Assembly (NCBI RefSeq): GCF_020520425.1
Contig: NC_079492.1
Span: 142,232,361 to 142,296,360, forward strand
Direction of reading: 5' to 3'
Source: Spinacia oleracea
Taxonomy: Eukaryota > Streptophyta > Magnoliopsida > Caryophyllales > Amaranthaceae
Length of the DNA stretch: 64,000 nucleotides
Below are positions 48,216 through 60,100 of the stretch, one piece after another. Under the pieces are notes generated by a model. It had not been told where the DNA came from and searched no databases. It saw only the letters and a list, made by a program, of their open reading frames with translations. Within the stretch, counting starts at the first letter, position 1. Each line of letters begins with the position of its first letter. The position numbers were made by a program, and so were the translations under genes.

Positions 48216-49077
48216 CACAAATTCTTATTTACAATGGGTGTACAATAAATATTGTACACCAGAGTAAAAGTTAACTCAAAATGATTAAAAGTTAAGCATA
48301 TACATGTAAAAGTTATCTATTTTTCAGTGATAAATTTTTTCATTTTAGTAAAACTTATTTCTTTAAAATAACTAATAATGTATAAAATTAAGGCAAATTT
48401 GCCAAAAAGGACCTTTTATAACTCAAATTTTGCGAAAAAGGACCTTATATAATTTTTTTTGTGAAAACACACCTTAAAGTAATTTTTTTTGCGAGAAAGG
48501 ACCTAAGGAATGTTTCCGGCATTGACTGAGCTTTTCCGGCCATTAACTTGCACGTGAGCAGCACGTGTGGCTTACGTTGGCTAAAGACAATGATTTTCCT
48601 GACTCTTGAATTTTCAAACTTGATTTTATTTCGGTTTTTCTTTTCAACTTTAGGTTTTAAAGCTTAGAATTTTGGAGGAAAATTGGGTGTGATTAGCAAA
48701 ATAATGCCACACGTGCTTCTCACGTGCAAGTCAATGGCCGGAAAAAACTCAGTCAATGCCGGAAATTTACTCTTGGTTGTCTTTCGCAAAAAAAATTACA
48801 TTAATGTGTGATTTCACAAAAAAAAATTTATATAAGGTCCTTTCTCGCAAAAAAATTTACATTAAGGTGTTATTTCACAAAAAAAAATATATAAGGTCCT
48901 TTCTCGCAAAATTTGGATTATAAAAGGTCTTTTTTAACAAATTTGCCTAAAATTAATCATTTAAGCCTTTAAAATATTTATCTATCAATTTCTTTTTTAC
49001 TAATATAAAAGTTACAAAAAAAGGGTTAAAATTATCTTACTGTACAATAAATTTATTATAGACCTTGTGCGCACAAG
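48216..49077 (+). mobile_element. Family A repeat carrying a nested foldback element
   Basis: Starts cacaaattcttatttacaat and ends gaccttgtgcgcacaag, matching the other family A copies, but is split by a 557-bp insertion (48391-48947). It lies just upstream of the HPR gene, so it may touch its promoter. Confidence 0.75.
48391..48947. mobile_element. Foldback-like element, nearly entire inverted repeat
   Basis: Ends aggcaaatttgccaaaaagg and (reverse complement) ggcaaatttgttaaaaaaga; pairing continues through aaaggacc and the inner ccggcattgactgag / ctcagtcaatgccgg and gcacgtgag / ctcacgtgc blocks to near the centre. The 8-bp taaaatta occurs on both sides (48383-48390, 48948-48955). Probably a MULE- or hAT-type MITE. 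The transcript would form a long hairpin. Confidence 0.8.
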
Positions 49078-49210
49078 AGCTTTTGCACTGCCCCTGTAGA
49101 GTTGCAGTCCAATACGGAGTAACAATTAAAAATAAAAACATCTCTATATCCAAATAATCCAATCATGCAAGTATACAACCTTTGTCACTTACCTATCTCC
49201 AATAAAAAAA

Positions 49211-51237
49211 ATGGCGGAAAATGTTGACGAACACCCTCAACGAAAACCCCTCCTTGTAATCCACCGCATACCTTCCTTCTCTTCCTTATTCCACCACCGC
49301 CTCGCCCCCACTTTCTCCCTCATCGACCCCATCACCTCCGCAGGCGCCGACCGCTCCGCCGCCCTTGCCTTTCTCCGATTACACGGAGGTTCCGCACGTG
49401 CTCTCCTATGCGTGGGACCCTCTCCCTTGAAAAAGGACACCTTAGATTGCCTGCCCTCATTGGAGTGTATCGTCACTTCCTGCGTCGGCGTTGATCACAT
49501 CGATCTATCTGAGTGCCACCGCCGAGGAATCTCCGTCGCCAATGTCGGGGACGCCTTTTCCGATGATGTTGCCGATTGCGCGGTCGGATTGCTGCTTGAT
49601 GTGCTCCGTAAAGTCTCCGCTGCGGACCGCTTTGTTCGGGCCAAGTCCTGGCCCGAACAACCAGTTTTCCCGCTCGGGTCTAGAGTAAGTGGAAATGCCT
49701 TTTCTTTTGACTTCTATGTTTGCTGTTTCATCTGGTAATTTGCTCGCTGATTAGTTTTTTCTGGTAATTTTCCAGTAAACTACGAGTAATAACTTCCCCA
49801 TTTCACTCCGTTTCTTTTTGTCTTTTACATTTTCTTTTCCGGTTGTTTCAAAATGTTGTTTACATTTTCTTTTATATAATCACCTAAATATTATAATATT
49901 CTATTAAAATTTGTGTTTAATGCATATTTTAACCAAATAAATTTATTGATTCATTTAATCAATCACACTTTTCTATTGAGATATTAATTTTTTTCTCATT
50001 TTTTGATAGAGTATAAAACTAATCTTGGGGCTTTAACATCATCTTAAGCTTTTGGTTGATATTTTTCTATATCAAAATTTTGATAAGAGTGAAAACATTA
50101 TAAATAAACGTAATTATCCTTGTTTTAATAAAAAAAATAGAGGAATCTCAATGCACATTAATTAGTCGTTAATAAACGTGCAAAAAGCCAAAACGTAAAG
50201 AACAAAAAGAAACGGAGGGAGTAATATTGATAATAACAATTAACAATGTAATAGGAGTAGCACTGTGTTTTTCTGTGTGGGTGTGTGAATGAACTACTTC
50301 ATCCGTTTCGGAAATATTGACTTTTACTCTTCTAACCATTACTTTGACTCTTAATATCTCAAATCGTGTACAAGTAAAAATTATAAAAAATATAATATTT
50401 AAAAAATATATATCGATACGAATATAGCAGAACTCCATATGAATAAAATTTCCACATTGGCACATTTTAGTTTGACCTGCATTTTCACATTCCAACAAAA
50501 AGGTCCTTAGATTATGCACAATTTAGTTTGGGAAACTTCAAACCTACTAATCTTTATAGATTCTATGCTCTTACAACTCTAAACTGGATATTAGTCAAGT
50601 AGTGATATCTCTGTAATGTGCTTGCCTCATTTACAATAATTTAGATTTATGTCAATTTTAGATAGGTGGAAACATTTTGGGACTAAGGCTTTGTTGTTGT
50701 TGTTGTTGTTAGATAGGTGGAAAGCGAGTAGGCATAGTCGGCCTTGGAAGCATTGGTTCTCTTATTGCAAAGAGACTTACCTCATTTGGTTGCATCATAG
50801 CATACAACTCAAGGCAGAAGAAACCCTCTGTTTCTTTCCCTTACTATGACAATATCCATGACTTAGCACTTAACAGTGACATACTCATCCTCTGTTGCTC
50901 GTTAAACGACCAAACGCACCACATGATCAACAAGGATGTGTTGACCGCGTTAGGGAAGAAAGGAGTAGTCATTAACGTTGGTAGAGGATCATTAATCGAT
51001 GAGAAAGAACTGGTGCGGTTTCTGGTGGAAGGCAAAATCGGAGGAGCTGGTCTCGACGTGTTTGAGAACGAGCCTAATGTTCCTAAAGAACTGTTTGGTT
51101 TAGAGAATGTTGTCCTCTCCCCTCACCAAGCTGTCATCACTCCGGATTCCTTCAAAGCTGCAGAAGACATTTCGGTTGCAAACTTGGAAGCCTTCTTTTC
51201 AAACATGCCCTTAGTTTCTCCTGTAATATGGGAGTAG
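49211..51237 (+). CDS. HPR3: Glyoxylate/hydroxypyruvate reductase, HPR3-like
   Basis: Two exons, 49211-49684 and 50713-51237, phase 0, 332 residues. It belongs to the D-isomer 2-hydroxyacid dehydrogenase family, reducing hydroxypyruvate or glyoxylate with NAD(P)H as a bypass in photorespiration. The dinucleotide motif is GIVGLGSIG (residues 165-173). Catalytic residues: Arg249 (NVGRGSL), Glu278 (ENEP) and His296 (LSPHQAV). CVGVDHIDL in exon 1 is the usual substrate-domain signature. No obvious targeting peptide and no peroxisomal SKL end (it ends VIWE), which fits a cytosolic HPR2/HPR3 type rather than peroxisomal HPR1. Exon 1 is strikingly GC-rich compared with its AT-rich intron. The acceptor zone is duplicated 51 bp upstream (see findings). 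HPR2 is the main alternative name. Confidence 0.9.
49800..50223. mobile_element. Stowaway-like MITE in HPR intron
   Basis: Left cactccgtttctttttgtct and right gaacaaaaagaaacggaggg form a terminal inverted repeat, with ttacatttt / aaaacgtaa adjoining. Borders are approximate. Noncoding and AT-rich inside. Confidence 0.75.
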
Positions 51238-51293
51238 TGTAGGGTTATCATGTTTGTGTACATTTTGTCATTTGATTGTACATTTTGCAATTG

Positions 51294-51390
51294 TAGGGGT
51301 AAGGTTGCGTACGTCTGACCCCCCCTTACCTCGCTTCTTGCAGGAGCCTCTTTGAGGCAATTGGGTAATGATAATGATAATGATATTGTT
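51294..51390 (+). mobile_element. SINE 3' tail in HPR 3' flank
   Basis: aggggtaaggttgcgtacgt, then gacccccccttacctcgc, aggagcctctttgaggcaat and a (gataat)n tail match the 3' end plan of TS-type plant SINEs. The head is missing. It lies within the probable 3' UTR of the HPR gene. Confidence 0.6.
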
Positions 51391-52002
51391 CTATCAAATT
51401 GTATTGCTACAGGTATTAACAGTTAGTTATCTCCCATCTTGTACATTGATTCTTGATCCTGGATCCATAGTTACATTACTTAGACATACTATTTTATGAT
51501 GTTCCGAAAATATTGTAACCTTCTCAAATATTGTATATGGTTCATGATTAAATTTCTTGATCTGCCTTCTACCTAAATTTAAGCTTCTTGAAGAGGATTG
51601 AAATGTGACTCAATTATTCTAATTTGTTGTAAAATCATGTTGATCCTTCATTATGGCGACTGAGACAATGCGACATCTGATTGTGGAGGGTGGTTGCAGA
51701 TTTCTTGCATTTTAATTGCAGTCTGGATAAGTGCATACATAATTTGAAGTAACAGGAAACAGGGAAAAATATGCAACTCTGCCAATTTCTTATTATACAT
51801 AATGCAACAAAATCATAATATACATGACAGTTGTGATTTGAGAAGGGATAAATACTGCTACAACAGTTCTTGAGTTTTATACAAGTAGTCCAGGAAGACC
51901 AGAATGCTAGCATTAGGGAGAGCACTGGAAAAATACAAATTACAAGTGCAAAGCAACATACATGAAATATCTGCCTACAACATACAAATTACTTCAATGT
52001 AT

Positions 52003-53123
52003 TTATCGGAGATGATGCCTGCAAGATAAATTTGAAACAGTTTCAAAATCTCTTGCAGAAATTTTCAGAATAAAAATGGCATAAAACAACTAAATCAGAA
52101 GATGTACTCAAGGGTAACCTTAACGTTTCCTTTGTTCCACGCCTGATTTTGCAGCGAATTGTTGGGAGACCTAACTGTTCATGAGCCTCATATCGGTGGC
52201 AACCAGAGAAACCTGTGGTTAAACAAAAAAAATTACAGTCCTACTTATAAAACAATGATATCTTTAACAAATTATACCAGAAAATGTAAAGTACAATCTC
52301 ATTAGTAACATATAAGGAGCAGAAGTCAAGCCAAAGCACTTGCTACTGACTTACCATAGTACACCCCATCGACCTCCAGAACATCAATCTGCAAAATTTT
52401 AAGACAGATAAAATTCACTTACGTAAACAGTGAAAAAATGATGTCCAGAAAACCGAATCAGTAGAACCAAACACTAAATCACAGAATATATTTCACTCTT
52501 AAGCTCCCTCTATTTCGCGATGCATCAAATTAATCATTCAAATTCGTCATATCAAAGATTTAAACATTCTGCATTCTTATGCAACGTTTGCTCTCATATC
52601 TTTCACTGTCTAGGGAAAGCTGTTACTGAAACAGATGCAGGCTCAACTCTCAAGTGCACTTTTCAGTCGACTGTGTCACAGAGAGCAAGGAAGGGGAAAG
52701 GTTCTTAGTTTCTTACAGTAAAATTATTCAGTGCCGAAACTCATAATGTAATGAATTATCCCATATTGGATGTTATTTAGTCTGGAATATGGAGTACTTA
52801 CAGGGACTTGAAGACCAATCTCCTTAATGCTATCCATGAGTTCATGGACTTTATGCTGATCATTTGCTCTTGTACGCATTAGTGGTCTCCGTATCTTGTT
52901 GAGGGGGAGTTCCAAGACCACTGGCCCAATTTGCTGAGTCGTTGAAGGAGCTCCTGCAACCAGCAATCATCATTTACATCATTACCAGAAAAGAAAAACC
53001 AGTAAACCAAGGAGAGTGTCACTGTGTGAGAAATGAGAATAGGGGGAGCCAGATACCATTAGACGAAGCAGACAGGGAAAAGTTTCTAAGAGTAGCCGGG
53101 CCTCGGAGATAAAAGCTTGCCAT
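52003..53123 (-). CDS. SRX: Sulfiredoxin, chloroplast/mitochondrial
   Basis: Five coding exons: 53057-53123, 52802-52953, 52355-52388, 52119-52212 and 52003-52018, phases consistent, 120 residues. ATP-dependent reduction of the over-oxidised (sulfinic) cysteine of 2-Cys peroxiredoxins. Core motifs: VLELPLNKIRRPLMRTR, NDQHKVHELMDSIKEIGLQV, IDVLEVDGVYYGFSGCHRYE with the catalytic Cys in GCHRYEA, then HEQLGLPTIRCKIRRGTKET and the terminal LRHHLR. The last exon supplies only 16 bases, completing Arg and adding HHLR-stop. A short Ser-rich N-terminus (MASFYLRGPATLRNFSLSAS) fits an organelle targeting peptide. An acceptor (tttgtag) abuts the start codon, and a leader exon lies near 54.4 kb. Convergent with the HPR gene. 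Confidence 0.93.
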
Positions 53124-53326
53124 CTACAAAGACTTCACCGGCCATGAATTTCAAGATTAGAATGCCAGAGAGCCAAATTTGGAAGTAAATTGCAATTTTC
53201 AACCTCCTCTATCTCAATGATCTAGTTGTAAGAATTCATTCCCCCTTTATTTATACCCCATATGGCATATACTATGTACTACGTATTGCACATCAAGATC
53301 CAAAATAAAATGGGGTAATAAACTAA

Positions 53327-53650
53327 TGTTATAACAGAAGTAAGAAAGATAATTAAGAACACAAATAAAGAATACAAAGATTTAACGTGATTCACTAACG
53401 ATGTGTTAGCTACATCCACAAGCAGATGGAGAGCAATTTTTTTATTGATCTTGAAGAGTACAAATTACAAAATACAACTAGGTTATGAACTAAAGAGTTT
53501 ATGTAATACTCTTTGGACAGATACGGAAAAGACCCGAATAATAGGCCCAAATAGATAAAGCTAGTCCAAAATAACAGATATCGTAAAGTGAGATACCCGT
53601 GTTTGGGTTATTTGGAAGGGAACTTAACCGATTCAAGGCATATTCTAACA
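53327..53650 (-). mobile_element. Solo LTR, Copia-like family, in SRX leader intron
   Basis: 324 bp from TGTTATAACA (plus) to TATTCTAACA, with exact 5-bp target duplication actaa (53322-53326, 53651-53655). The reverse complement starts TGTTAGAATATGCC like the copy at 248-452 and shares the aagatcaataaaa and gtagctaacacat blocks. No internal region remains. It is a fossil within the spliced leader of sulfiredoxin. Confidence 0.88.
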
Positions 53651-54392
53651 ACTAAAAATGGTTGTCTTGATGTGCAATAAATGTCTGAAATGAAGTGCCA
53701 AGAAGTCGAAAATGTAGCCTTAATACCATAAATTTCTTGGCTAAGCTAAGAATTCCACAAATTAAAGTAGTGAAGACCATTAATGTCAAATATGGACCTA
53801 AGCCGCACCCATAAGAGAGAGTCCACTTCATAATATCAAAAGAAGTTCCATTTTAAAACCATATTATAAAACCATATGGCAACAGGAAGTAACCCTTTGT
53901 CATATTATTAAGCGAACACTTCTCTTCTTCTATCCATGTGGATACTCACGTGATGTTTAGTGGGTTAGATCTTAATAATTAGAGACTGAGATTACAATCA
54001 TTAAGCCGAAAAAGGCAAAATTGATATACCACATGTGAACCACAAATTCGGATAAGGTCCTAGCTGATCAATGATTTAGACTTACCCAATTACAAATTAG
54101 ATCATCTTTCAACTTAACAAAGTGTAAAATTAAAATTGATGAACAACAAATATAGGCAATCAATAATTTACAAGAATCTAAAACTCATATTGCAAAGATT
54201 TAGCAGAACCCAATTTAGAACCCAATTTAGAACCCAATTTCAACCCCAAATCGATTAAACTACCCATTTAAACATTAATAATAATAATAATAATAAAAAA
54301 ACACTTTGCTAAAGAAATTGAATAGTGTAAATTGCAATAAAAGTATACATAAACAAGTAAGAGAAAAACAATAGCTCAAAGTGGAGTAGTAC

Positions 54393-54465
54393 CTTAGGAA
54401 TTAGGGTGTTGATGAAAGGTCGAAGAAAACTGAAATTTGGGAGCACTTATTGTGGCCCTTTGCGT
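54393..54465 (-). other. Probable noncoding first exon of sulfiredoxin
   Basis: Minus-strand sequence ending caccctaattcctaag is followed by the donor gtactact. The acceptor would be the tttgtag that abuts the start codon at 53123. The 5' limit is approximate. Confidence 0.5.
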
Positions 54466-55274
54466 TTGTGATTTATGAACAAAGGTTGATGGCCGTTTGT
54501 AGTTTTTGATTGTTTGATATGCACCGGCCATCAACGCTTTCCACGTGTCATCATTGTCATTTTTCTAACGAGGATGTAGTTAGATGGCTAGACGTACGTA
54601 GTATGAGTAGGGCCTAGCCGAGGCAATCCGAGTTCTACCTTGTTCGAACTAAATTTGATAAGGATTTTAATTGTTCGAGTTTTGCTCGAGTTTGACCAAG
54701 CTAACTTGCGATTTATTGTTCGAACTTTGTTCGTTAAGCACCCGACTCAGCTCGAGTTTGAGCTCGAACTAAACTAGCTTTATACAAGCTTATTATAAAT
54801 TAACCTGATATTTTTATGTTTAGAATTTATTCTGATCACCTAATTATAAAGTTCATTTTTTCACACTTACCACCTTATACGAAGTAATTTTTATTTCAAA
54901 TTACTACTACTTAACCAAAATTGTTAGTCCATAAGTTTTTCTTAAGTTGGTTAGCGAACATATCAACTTTTTGAAAAGTATCAGGAGATTTTTTGTACGA
55001 CGATTGCATCAGATAGACGTTAACCAATCTTACAAAGACTGATTAAGGAGTGTCGATGTCCCACATCCGATTTATACGTTTATAAGAATCGATTGTTTAG
55101 CTTGTTGAAGATTAAAAATGACGAGATAGTAAAGCTCAAACTTTTTAGGTTAGGAGTTTATGACCAATAAATATTACCCCCACGATCTCAAATTCACATG
55201 TGACACTTAAAATGGAACGGAGGATTTCTGTTATTTAATATTTTTTACATTTATTATTTGCATGGACTCTAATA
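54466..55274. other. Spacer upstream of sulfiredoxin
   Basis: Promoter of SRX at the left, then ttgttcgaac / gctcgagtttgagctcg repeats (about 54640-54780) of a kind common in decayed plant elements. No gene recognised. Confidence 0.45.
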
Positions 55275-55605
55275 TACTCCCTCCATCCTTTAATATTCAC
55301 ACAACTTTTATTTTCAGGTCGTCCCTCAATACTTTCACCGCTTTTATAAATGGAAATATTTTACCAATATTAAATTATTTCTCACACTTACCTACTAACC
55401 CACCTACCCCCTACTCCCTACAAAAAAAATTATTTAAAAATTCATACCCCTCACTCCCCACTCCTCACCTCCAACACATTTTCACTAACTATATTTAAAA
55501 AGTACCCCACTATCAACTATCATCCATTAAATTAATAAATTAATTCAAGTGTCTTAAACTCCGCATCGGTTAAACCGGTGCGAGTATTAAGGGACAGAGC
55601 GAGTA
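55275..55605. mobile_element. Stowaway-like MITE
   Basis: Ends tactccctccatcctttaat and attaagggacagagcgagta pair; TA borders. The inner caccggtt / aaccggtg type blocks and cccactc-rich stretches match the element at 55806-56137 in reverse, so the two are close relatives. Confidence 0.82.
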
Positions 55606-55805
55606 ATATTTAACGATTAATATATAATGTCCAATTTCATATGTGAAAAAGAAATTTGTATTTTGTAATACTTAGACAAATCTAAAAAATCCCACGCAAT
55701 AACTAAAATTTTCATACTTTAAATACATATTCCAAAGGTTAAAGAACTTTAAGCAACAGTATAAGCATACCTAGTAAGTTTGATGCACACATCAAACCGC
55801 TTCCA

Positions 55806-56137
55806 TATTCCCTCCGTCCCGGAATACTCGACCCGGTTTGACCGGCACAGAGTTTGAGGGACTTGAATTAACTTATTTAATTTAATAGTTAGTAGTTGAT
55901 AGTGGGGTATTATTTTAATATAGTTAGTGGGAAATGTGTAAAGGGGTGGGGTTGGGGGAGAGTAAGGGTTGAATTTTTAATTATTTTTTGTATGGAGTAG
56001 GGGGTAGGTGGGTTAATAGGGGTGGAGTGAGAAATAATATAATATTGTTAGAATATTTCCATTTTTAGAAACAGATTAAGTATTAAGGGACGGCCTGATA
56101 AGGAAAACATGTCAAGTATTCCGGGACGGAGGGAGTA
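55806..56137. mobile_element. Stowaway-like MITE
   Basis: Ends tattccctccgtcccggaat and attccgggacggagggagta form a near-perfect inverted repeat. It shares the gtttgaccggcacag block with the composite MITE at 16028-16587. Noncoding. Confidence 0.88.
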
Positions 56138-57103
56138 TTTCACAATTTGTGGGTTTTGTGCACCGATAAATACGGAGTACTAATCAAGGAGTCAAGGTAC
56201 CTACAAATTCACAACTTGTGCACCAATGCATGCCATTGCCAAATCGCCAATCGTATCTCGAACCTGAGACCTACCATACATAAGCTTTTAGTATTAACCG
56301 CTTGTTTAATACCTCATTGATACTCCTTGCCCGTTAGTAGTATATGTATGGAATAAATAAAATAGATAATCCAGTAACATTAATCCTAATAGGCTCATTT
56401 GAGGGGTTTTCTTTAATACTCCTTCGGGTGGGTAACAAAAATGACTACTACATAATAAATAAGTTTGTTGGATCACCTATAATCTTTTGTCAATTGATGA
56501 TAAAACTTTATTGATCTTATATGTGATCAGACTCTCATTCAACGTCAAAATGCCTATTGTTAAACCTAATAAAGTTAATCTAGCACAACTTAACTCAGCC
56601 CATATAATTTTATCAATTTGAGATACAATCATACACCTTTTAAATAGAAGCAACTCAAGATTCGACCTTGAAGAGTTGCCAAGAGTTAACAACCCTCTTC
56701 ACCATCCTCTAATTTCTCCAACTACCATTCCTATAATCATATCAATAACCTCATACCTTGTTAGTTTGATGGCTAGTTAACACATTTCATCACGTCAGGA
56801 CCTATCTTTCACATTTCTAAACTACATTTCACATTTCATCGACCTGCACAACCCACCACGACCCGCACCAATGTACTTCACGACCCATCACGTATTGTAT
56901 CTACGTACTTTATCCAACACAACCCATGACCTGACCCACCATGATTTTCAATTAGATGGGTCGTGTGTCAACTATCCCACCCACAACCCACCAAACTCAC
57001 CCATGACCCATCCAACCAAATACCAAAATCACCAAATACCAAAATAATACAATAAATAAAAACAATAACAAAGAAAGTAGACTTTACAATAACAAAGAAA
57101 TAA
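56138..57103. other. Spacer with degenerate CAACCCACC repeats
   Basis: No gene recognised. From about 56840 to 57010 acccaccacgaccc-type words recur on both strands, probably the worn remains of an element with gggtcgtg ends. Confidence 0.45.
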
Positions 57104-60100
57104 GGGGTCGCTTGATTGGGCATTTTGGAATGGGTTAGAATTGAGTTAAACCCATTCCATCCATTTTATTGTTTGTTTGAGTCTTTTGGAATGGACTCTC
57201 ATACCTAAGGGGTTCTATCTGCATCCCAATTCCTTGGAATCTCATACCCACCTCTTACCCTAAGATTCACATTCCATTCCACCCATCTTCAACCCTAACA
57301 CGAAACAACATATAGGAGAGAGGAGGGTGCAACTGCCCACCATCTTCAACCAGATCACCGGCGACCACCGTCGAAGACCATTACCGGCGACCTTTGATCC
57401 AGCGAGAGAAACAACAACTCACCCAAGATTAACCCACCACTTCGGCTCCAACTACTGTTGCTGTTTAAACCTTTCCTTTGTCCGGCAATGTTAAATTCTT
57501 GCTGGATGTTTTATTTCGATGGATTTTTCAGATGATGAGTAGTTTTTAGACAGAATTATCTCTACGGCTTAAATTGTTGCTAACACTAGGATTTATGATG
57601 GGACAAAATCTCTGTAATTTTTTTTACTCTTAAGTCGCAAGCTTGTAAAATGCGCAAATTTGATGGTACAGGGGGTGTACCGTGATCTAGGTGCACCGGA
57701 AACAAAAAGACATAAAAAACACATAAAATGTGCGTGTTTCATTAAATTCCGGGAACAAAAGAACATTTTCCTTGAACAAAAGAACAATACCCTTGAACAA
57801 AAGAACATTAAAGGCTCTATTCTTTTCAGCTATGTTTTTCGCGTTTTTTATTCGATTTTCTTTCTTCTTGCGATATATATTCTTCTAAATTTTATGTTTT
57901 GAACTCAAATTGTGAAGAGGAGAGAGAAAGTATGAACTAGATTTTCTAAAATGGTTCTTAGAGAGAGAAAGTAGTGACAATTCCCAAAAATTCGTTGATT
58001 TTTCTGCTTCAACATCAAATTAAATCGATTCTTCTTCTTCAAATCTGAATTCTGTAGCTGATAATCAGATTTTGGGAGGTAATTTTTCAATTTTGAAATA
58101 ATAAATTCTATGTTTTGATGATTTTGATTTTGTAATAATCGTGTGTTTGATGATTTTGATTATTTTGATGATTTTGTTTTTGTAATAATCGAGTTTTGAT
58201 GGTTTTGATGATTTTAATGAATCAAATTATGTAACAACACGCTGATTTCGTTGAAATCGCTGATTTTGAAGATTTTGATTATGTAATTATGATTTTTTTT
58301 CCAGAAAAGAACAGTTTACGTATTAAAAGAACATATGCTCGTATTAAAAGAACAGTTTCTTTATGCTCGTATTAAAAGAACAGTTTCATCTATACCTAGT
58401 ATTTAAAAAACAAAATCATATTTGATTAGATGACACGTGTTAAACATTTTATTAGATGACATGTGTCGTCCATGCTTTCCTCCATCAATTTCGTTTTTTA
58501 TTTTATTTTTTCTTTGTTGTTTGATATATTACACAACTCCAGTTGCCTCTTTAACTTCATCTTCCTAATACAACATCAATTAACCAATCTATTCATTCAA
58601 TATTTTCCACTTCATCTTCCTGATTAACACTCAATATTAATACACTATTTAATTTATGTATTATTTCAACTTTCAAAATTTACCTCTATATAAATCATAT
58701 ATTCTCTTTAAAATCACAAGCTCGACAAAATTAGAAGTTAAAAAGATAGATTAAATAACCACTATACAACCGCACGTTATTTAAACGGGCTCAAAAGCTA
58801 GTTATAGTAGAAAAATAGACCATTTGCGTTTCATAATTTGTTCTTTCATTCTATTGTGTTCTTCTGTTTTATTATTTTCAATTTCATTTGCGTTTCATAA
58901 CTTGTTCTTTTTATTTTATTGTGTTATTTTTCTTCTTACTTTTTATTTATCCTTTGTTCTTTTGATTGCGTTCTTTTTCTTGGTTTTATACATGTTAACC
59001 TATTATTTTTTCAGATATATGAATAATGTGCTTGATAATTCATAACACAATGATGAAAATGATGATTCTGAATCATATATTATTGTTGGACAAGGTACTT
59101 GAATTGTTCTTTTAGTCTCTCTATTTGTTCTTTTAGTCTTTTCATTTGTTCTTTTTGTAATATTCTGTTAAAAGAACAAAATAAAAACACGTGCATAGTT
59201 CTCATTATGCACTCTTTAAGAATTTTTCCTTTCTCCTTCTCTGTTATTCTTTGTTTCTACTTCCTATTTTTTCATTTTCTATTTTTCAGCAACTATATAG
59301 ATAATAATTGTACTATTGAATCATAACCATTAGTCATTTTAGAAATACATTTTAGAGAGAGAAATAGGAGAGGATTTATATTCTCTCAACATAAGAGAGA
59401 TTTTTTGAGAGAGAAAGAGTGAGATGGTGAGTGAAAGAGTAAAAAATGTATTTTCTCCTTATTCTCTCTCTAAAATTCCTTCTGAATGTTTCTCCTTTGT
59501 TGAAAATGAGTGAATTAAGAAAAACACTAGTTCAATTTGGCTAGTTTTCAAAGCAAGGGAATATCTGGAGAGCGTGATATTTTCCGAGGATTCAGATCAG
59601 TTTTTGAAGATTTATTAAAATATATTGATGCTCCTGATAAATGTTGATCAAGTGTTTAAGGTACGTTTCCTTGTTCTTTCCTCTAATGTTCTTTTCAAAT
59701 TGTAATGTTCTTTTCACAATTTTACTTTTACTGTGACATCAACATAGTTTGTTCTTTTAAATCAACATAGTTTGTTCTTTTATATCAACGTACATAGATT
59801 GTTAAAAAAAGAACATATAATGGTTTGAAAAGAACACATATAACACTTAAAAAAGAACATAGTCTGATTCATGGTAAAAGAACAAAAATACTTTTTCTTA
59901 AAGTATATATTTAGTTTTAAGTGCATCAAAAAATCGTCGTTTCATCTTTTTTTAAATAGAACATAAAATCGTTTTAATAGAACAAATAACACTTAATAAA
60001 AGAACATAGATCTGATGCGTTGGATAAGACAAAAATACATTTAAATAAAAATATAGATTTAGTTTTAAGTGCATCAAAATATCGTCGTTTTTGTCTTTTT

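Noticed and set aside
53095-53145. Alternative sulfiredoxin start at an upstream ATG (MAGEVFVDGK)
   Set aside because: That ATG is in another frame, closes after about 19 codons, and would be removed by splicing at the acceptor next to the proper start.
57660-57902. Open frame rich in Lys/Asn inside the GTTCTTTT element
   Set aside because: It is made of the repeated AAAAGAAC motif and low-complexity sequence and resembles no protein family.
58430-58800. Possible small Helitron or other insert ending at agctagtt
   Set aside because: A CTAG-like end and a short stem-like stretch exist but no defined 5' end; too weak to call.
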